6,624 nucleotides of DNA. Source: Candidatus Avoscillospira stercoripullorum. Lineage in GTDB: Bacteria; Bacillota; Clostridia; Oscillospirales; Oscillospiraceae. The first letter of the stretch is position 1; each line of letters starts with the position of its first letter. The DNA lies in assembly GCA_018712905.1 (NCBI GenBank), contig DVGD01000035.1, positions 1 through 6,624 on the forward strand. The letters are read 5' to 3'. The notes beneath the pieces are model-generated. The model saw only the letters and a list, made by a program, of their open reading frames with translations, was not told the origin of the DNA and made no database searches. Positions 6,186-6,624 of this stretch are shown here, piece after piece. The translations under genes and the position numbers were made by a program.

Positions 6186-6346
6186 GGCAACACCGCACAA
6201 TTTGGCAAGAGCATTCGGCCAAAGATTTTGCCTCATACGAAAGTTATAAAAGGGCGGGAATACTGTATGTATTTCCCCCTTTTATAGCTGCACGGATGGG
6301 GCAAAAGATTGGGCGAAGGCCGCAGACACAATTGTGCGGTGATGCC
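6186..6346. mobile_element. MITE-like element, 161 bp, non-coding
   Basis: The ends are 17-bp inverted repeats, GGCAACACCGCACAATT on the left and its complement on the right, with one mismatch. The symmetry continues inward. Left 6226-6236 (TTTTGCCTCAT) matches right 6296-6306 at one mismatch in exact register about centre 6266. Left 6245-6254 (TATAAAAGGG) matches right 6277-6286 perfectly with a 1-base shift. The whole unit can therefore fold as one long imperfect hairpin. No gene fits inside. The same dinucleotide CA flanks both ends, which could be a 2-bp target duplication or chance. The size, terminal repeats and lack of coding suit a miniature inverted-repeat transposable element. The helper transposase is not in the window. 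Confidence 0.72.
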
Positions 6347-6400
6347 CAAGGTTTGGATGTGCGCAGTAGGGGTAGTTTCAATGGTCGTGGTTCTGGTTCT

Positions 6401-6459
6401 GATCCCCTCCGTCATGGCTTCGCCATGCCACCTCCCCTTGGTCACCAAGGGGAGGCTTG
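6401..6459. repeat. Double-hairpin intergenic palindromic repeat (REP-like) at the miaB end
   Basis: Two hairpins lie side by side. 6431-6455 is a perfect palindrome with 12-bp arms (CCTCCCCTTGGT and its complement) around one central base. 6413-6427 has CATGGC and GCCATG arms around a 3-nt loop. A flanking CCCCTCC block at 6404-6410 completes the unit. From memory, similar CTCCCCTT...AAGGGGAG plus small-hairpin units are abundant between genes in gut Clostridia. I cannot confirm that here. The larger hairpin could act as a transcription barrier after miaB but lacks the U-tract of an intrinsic terminator. The remaining 54 bp between this repeat and the MITE (6347-6400) holds nothing I can identify. 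Confidence 0.68.
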
Positions 6460-6624
6460 GGTGGGTTTTCCTTCCAGGCTCCAGGTGTTGTGGCCGGTGA
6501 TTTCCACATCCATAAATTGGCCGATCCACTTTGGATCTCCGGCAAAGCGCACCAGGCGGCCGCCCTCGGTGCGTCCGGTGAGGACGCCGTCCTCCTCCCC
6601 GTCCACCAGGATCTTGACGGTTTT
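6442..6624 (-). CDS. miaB: tRNA-2-methylthio-N6-dimethylallyladenosine synthase, C-terminal TRAM domain
   Basis: The last 60 codons of a gene that begins outside the window. The peptide is a TRAM RNA-binding domain: VKILVDGEEDGVLTGRTEGG, then RLVRFAGD, WIGQFMDVEITG and the ending NTWSLEGK. The TWSL-x-G ending is typical of Bacillota MiaB, where TRAM follows the radical-SAM methylthiotransferase core and helps hold the tRNA. MiaB converts i6A37 to ms2i6A37 in tRNAs reading UNN codons. The catalytic cysteines are not in the window, so the paralogues RimO or MtaB are not fully excluded. The last residues (about QASPW) and the TGA stop come from the palindrome at 6431-6455, so the natural C-terminus appears to have been replaced by repeat sequence. 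Confidence 0.83.
   Translation of the reverse strand, partial: KTVKILVDGEEDGVLTGRTEGGRLVRFAGDPKWIGQFMDVEITGHNTWSLEGKPTQASPW

Noticed and set aside
6431..6455. Intrinsic terminator for miaB
   Set aside because: The stem is strong, but the minus-strand sequence after it is GGCATGG, not a run of T.
6233..6529. Minus-strand open frame of 98 codons spanning the miaB end and both repeats
   Set aside because: It starts inside the MiaB coding region in the wrong frame and reads through palindromic repeat DNA, so the peptide is meaningless.
1..6624. CRISPR array, tRNA, rRNA or riboswitch
   Set aside because: No regularly spaced repeats, cloverleaf or recognisable aptamer core was found on either strand. 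All intergenic gaps are under 300 bp and are explained by promoters or the two repeats.

Overview
The window looks like chromosome from a high-GC member of the Clostridia, most likely an Oscillospirales/Oscillospiraceae-type gut bacterium. This is inference. It rests on the GC-rich codon use, the strong AGGAGG-type ribosome sites, a Bacillota-style MiaB C-terminus, and an intergenic palindromic repeat of a type I associate with gut Clostridia. Every gene I can support lies on the minus strand, so the window reads biologically from right (6624) to left (1).

Right end, 5756-6624: the last 60 codons of a MiaB-type tRNA methylthiotransferase (TRAM domain) end inside a compact double-hairpin repeat (6401-6459). 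Next comes a 161-bp MITE-like element (6186-6346) with near-perfect 17-bp terminal inverted repeats. A small SdpI-family membrane protein follows (6157-5756).

Centre, 807-5711: a promoter at 5683-5711, with a dyad over its -10 box and a second perfect palindrome just downstream, drives a tight cluster. In order, the genes are a class-III PLP aminotransferase of the glutamate-1-semialdehyde aminomutase type, a two-domain class II aldolase/adducin protein, a TetR-family regulator and an FGGY sugar kinase. Gaps are 3 nt, 4 nt and a 4-nt ATGA overlap, so this is almost certainly one operon. A GtrA-family membrane protein follows 21 nt after the kinase and is probably co-transcribed.

I read the cluster as a small catabolic module. 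The PLP enzyme would make a carbonyl substrate, the kinase would phosphorylate it, the aldolase would cleave it, and the TetR protein would repress the operon until an intermediate appears. The substrate cannot be read from the sequence. No isomerase, dehydrogenase or transporter is visible here. The aldolase is unusual because its C-terminal half looks like a second aldolase fold in which all four metal/catalytic positions have been replaced.

Left end, 1-356: a consensus extended -10 promoter (TTGACA, 17 bp, TATAAT) drives a membrane-anchored protein of unknown function that runs off the window.
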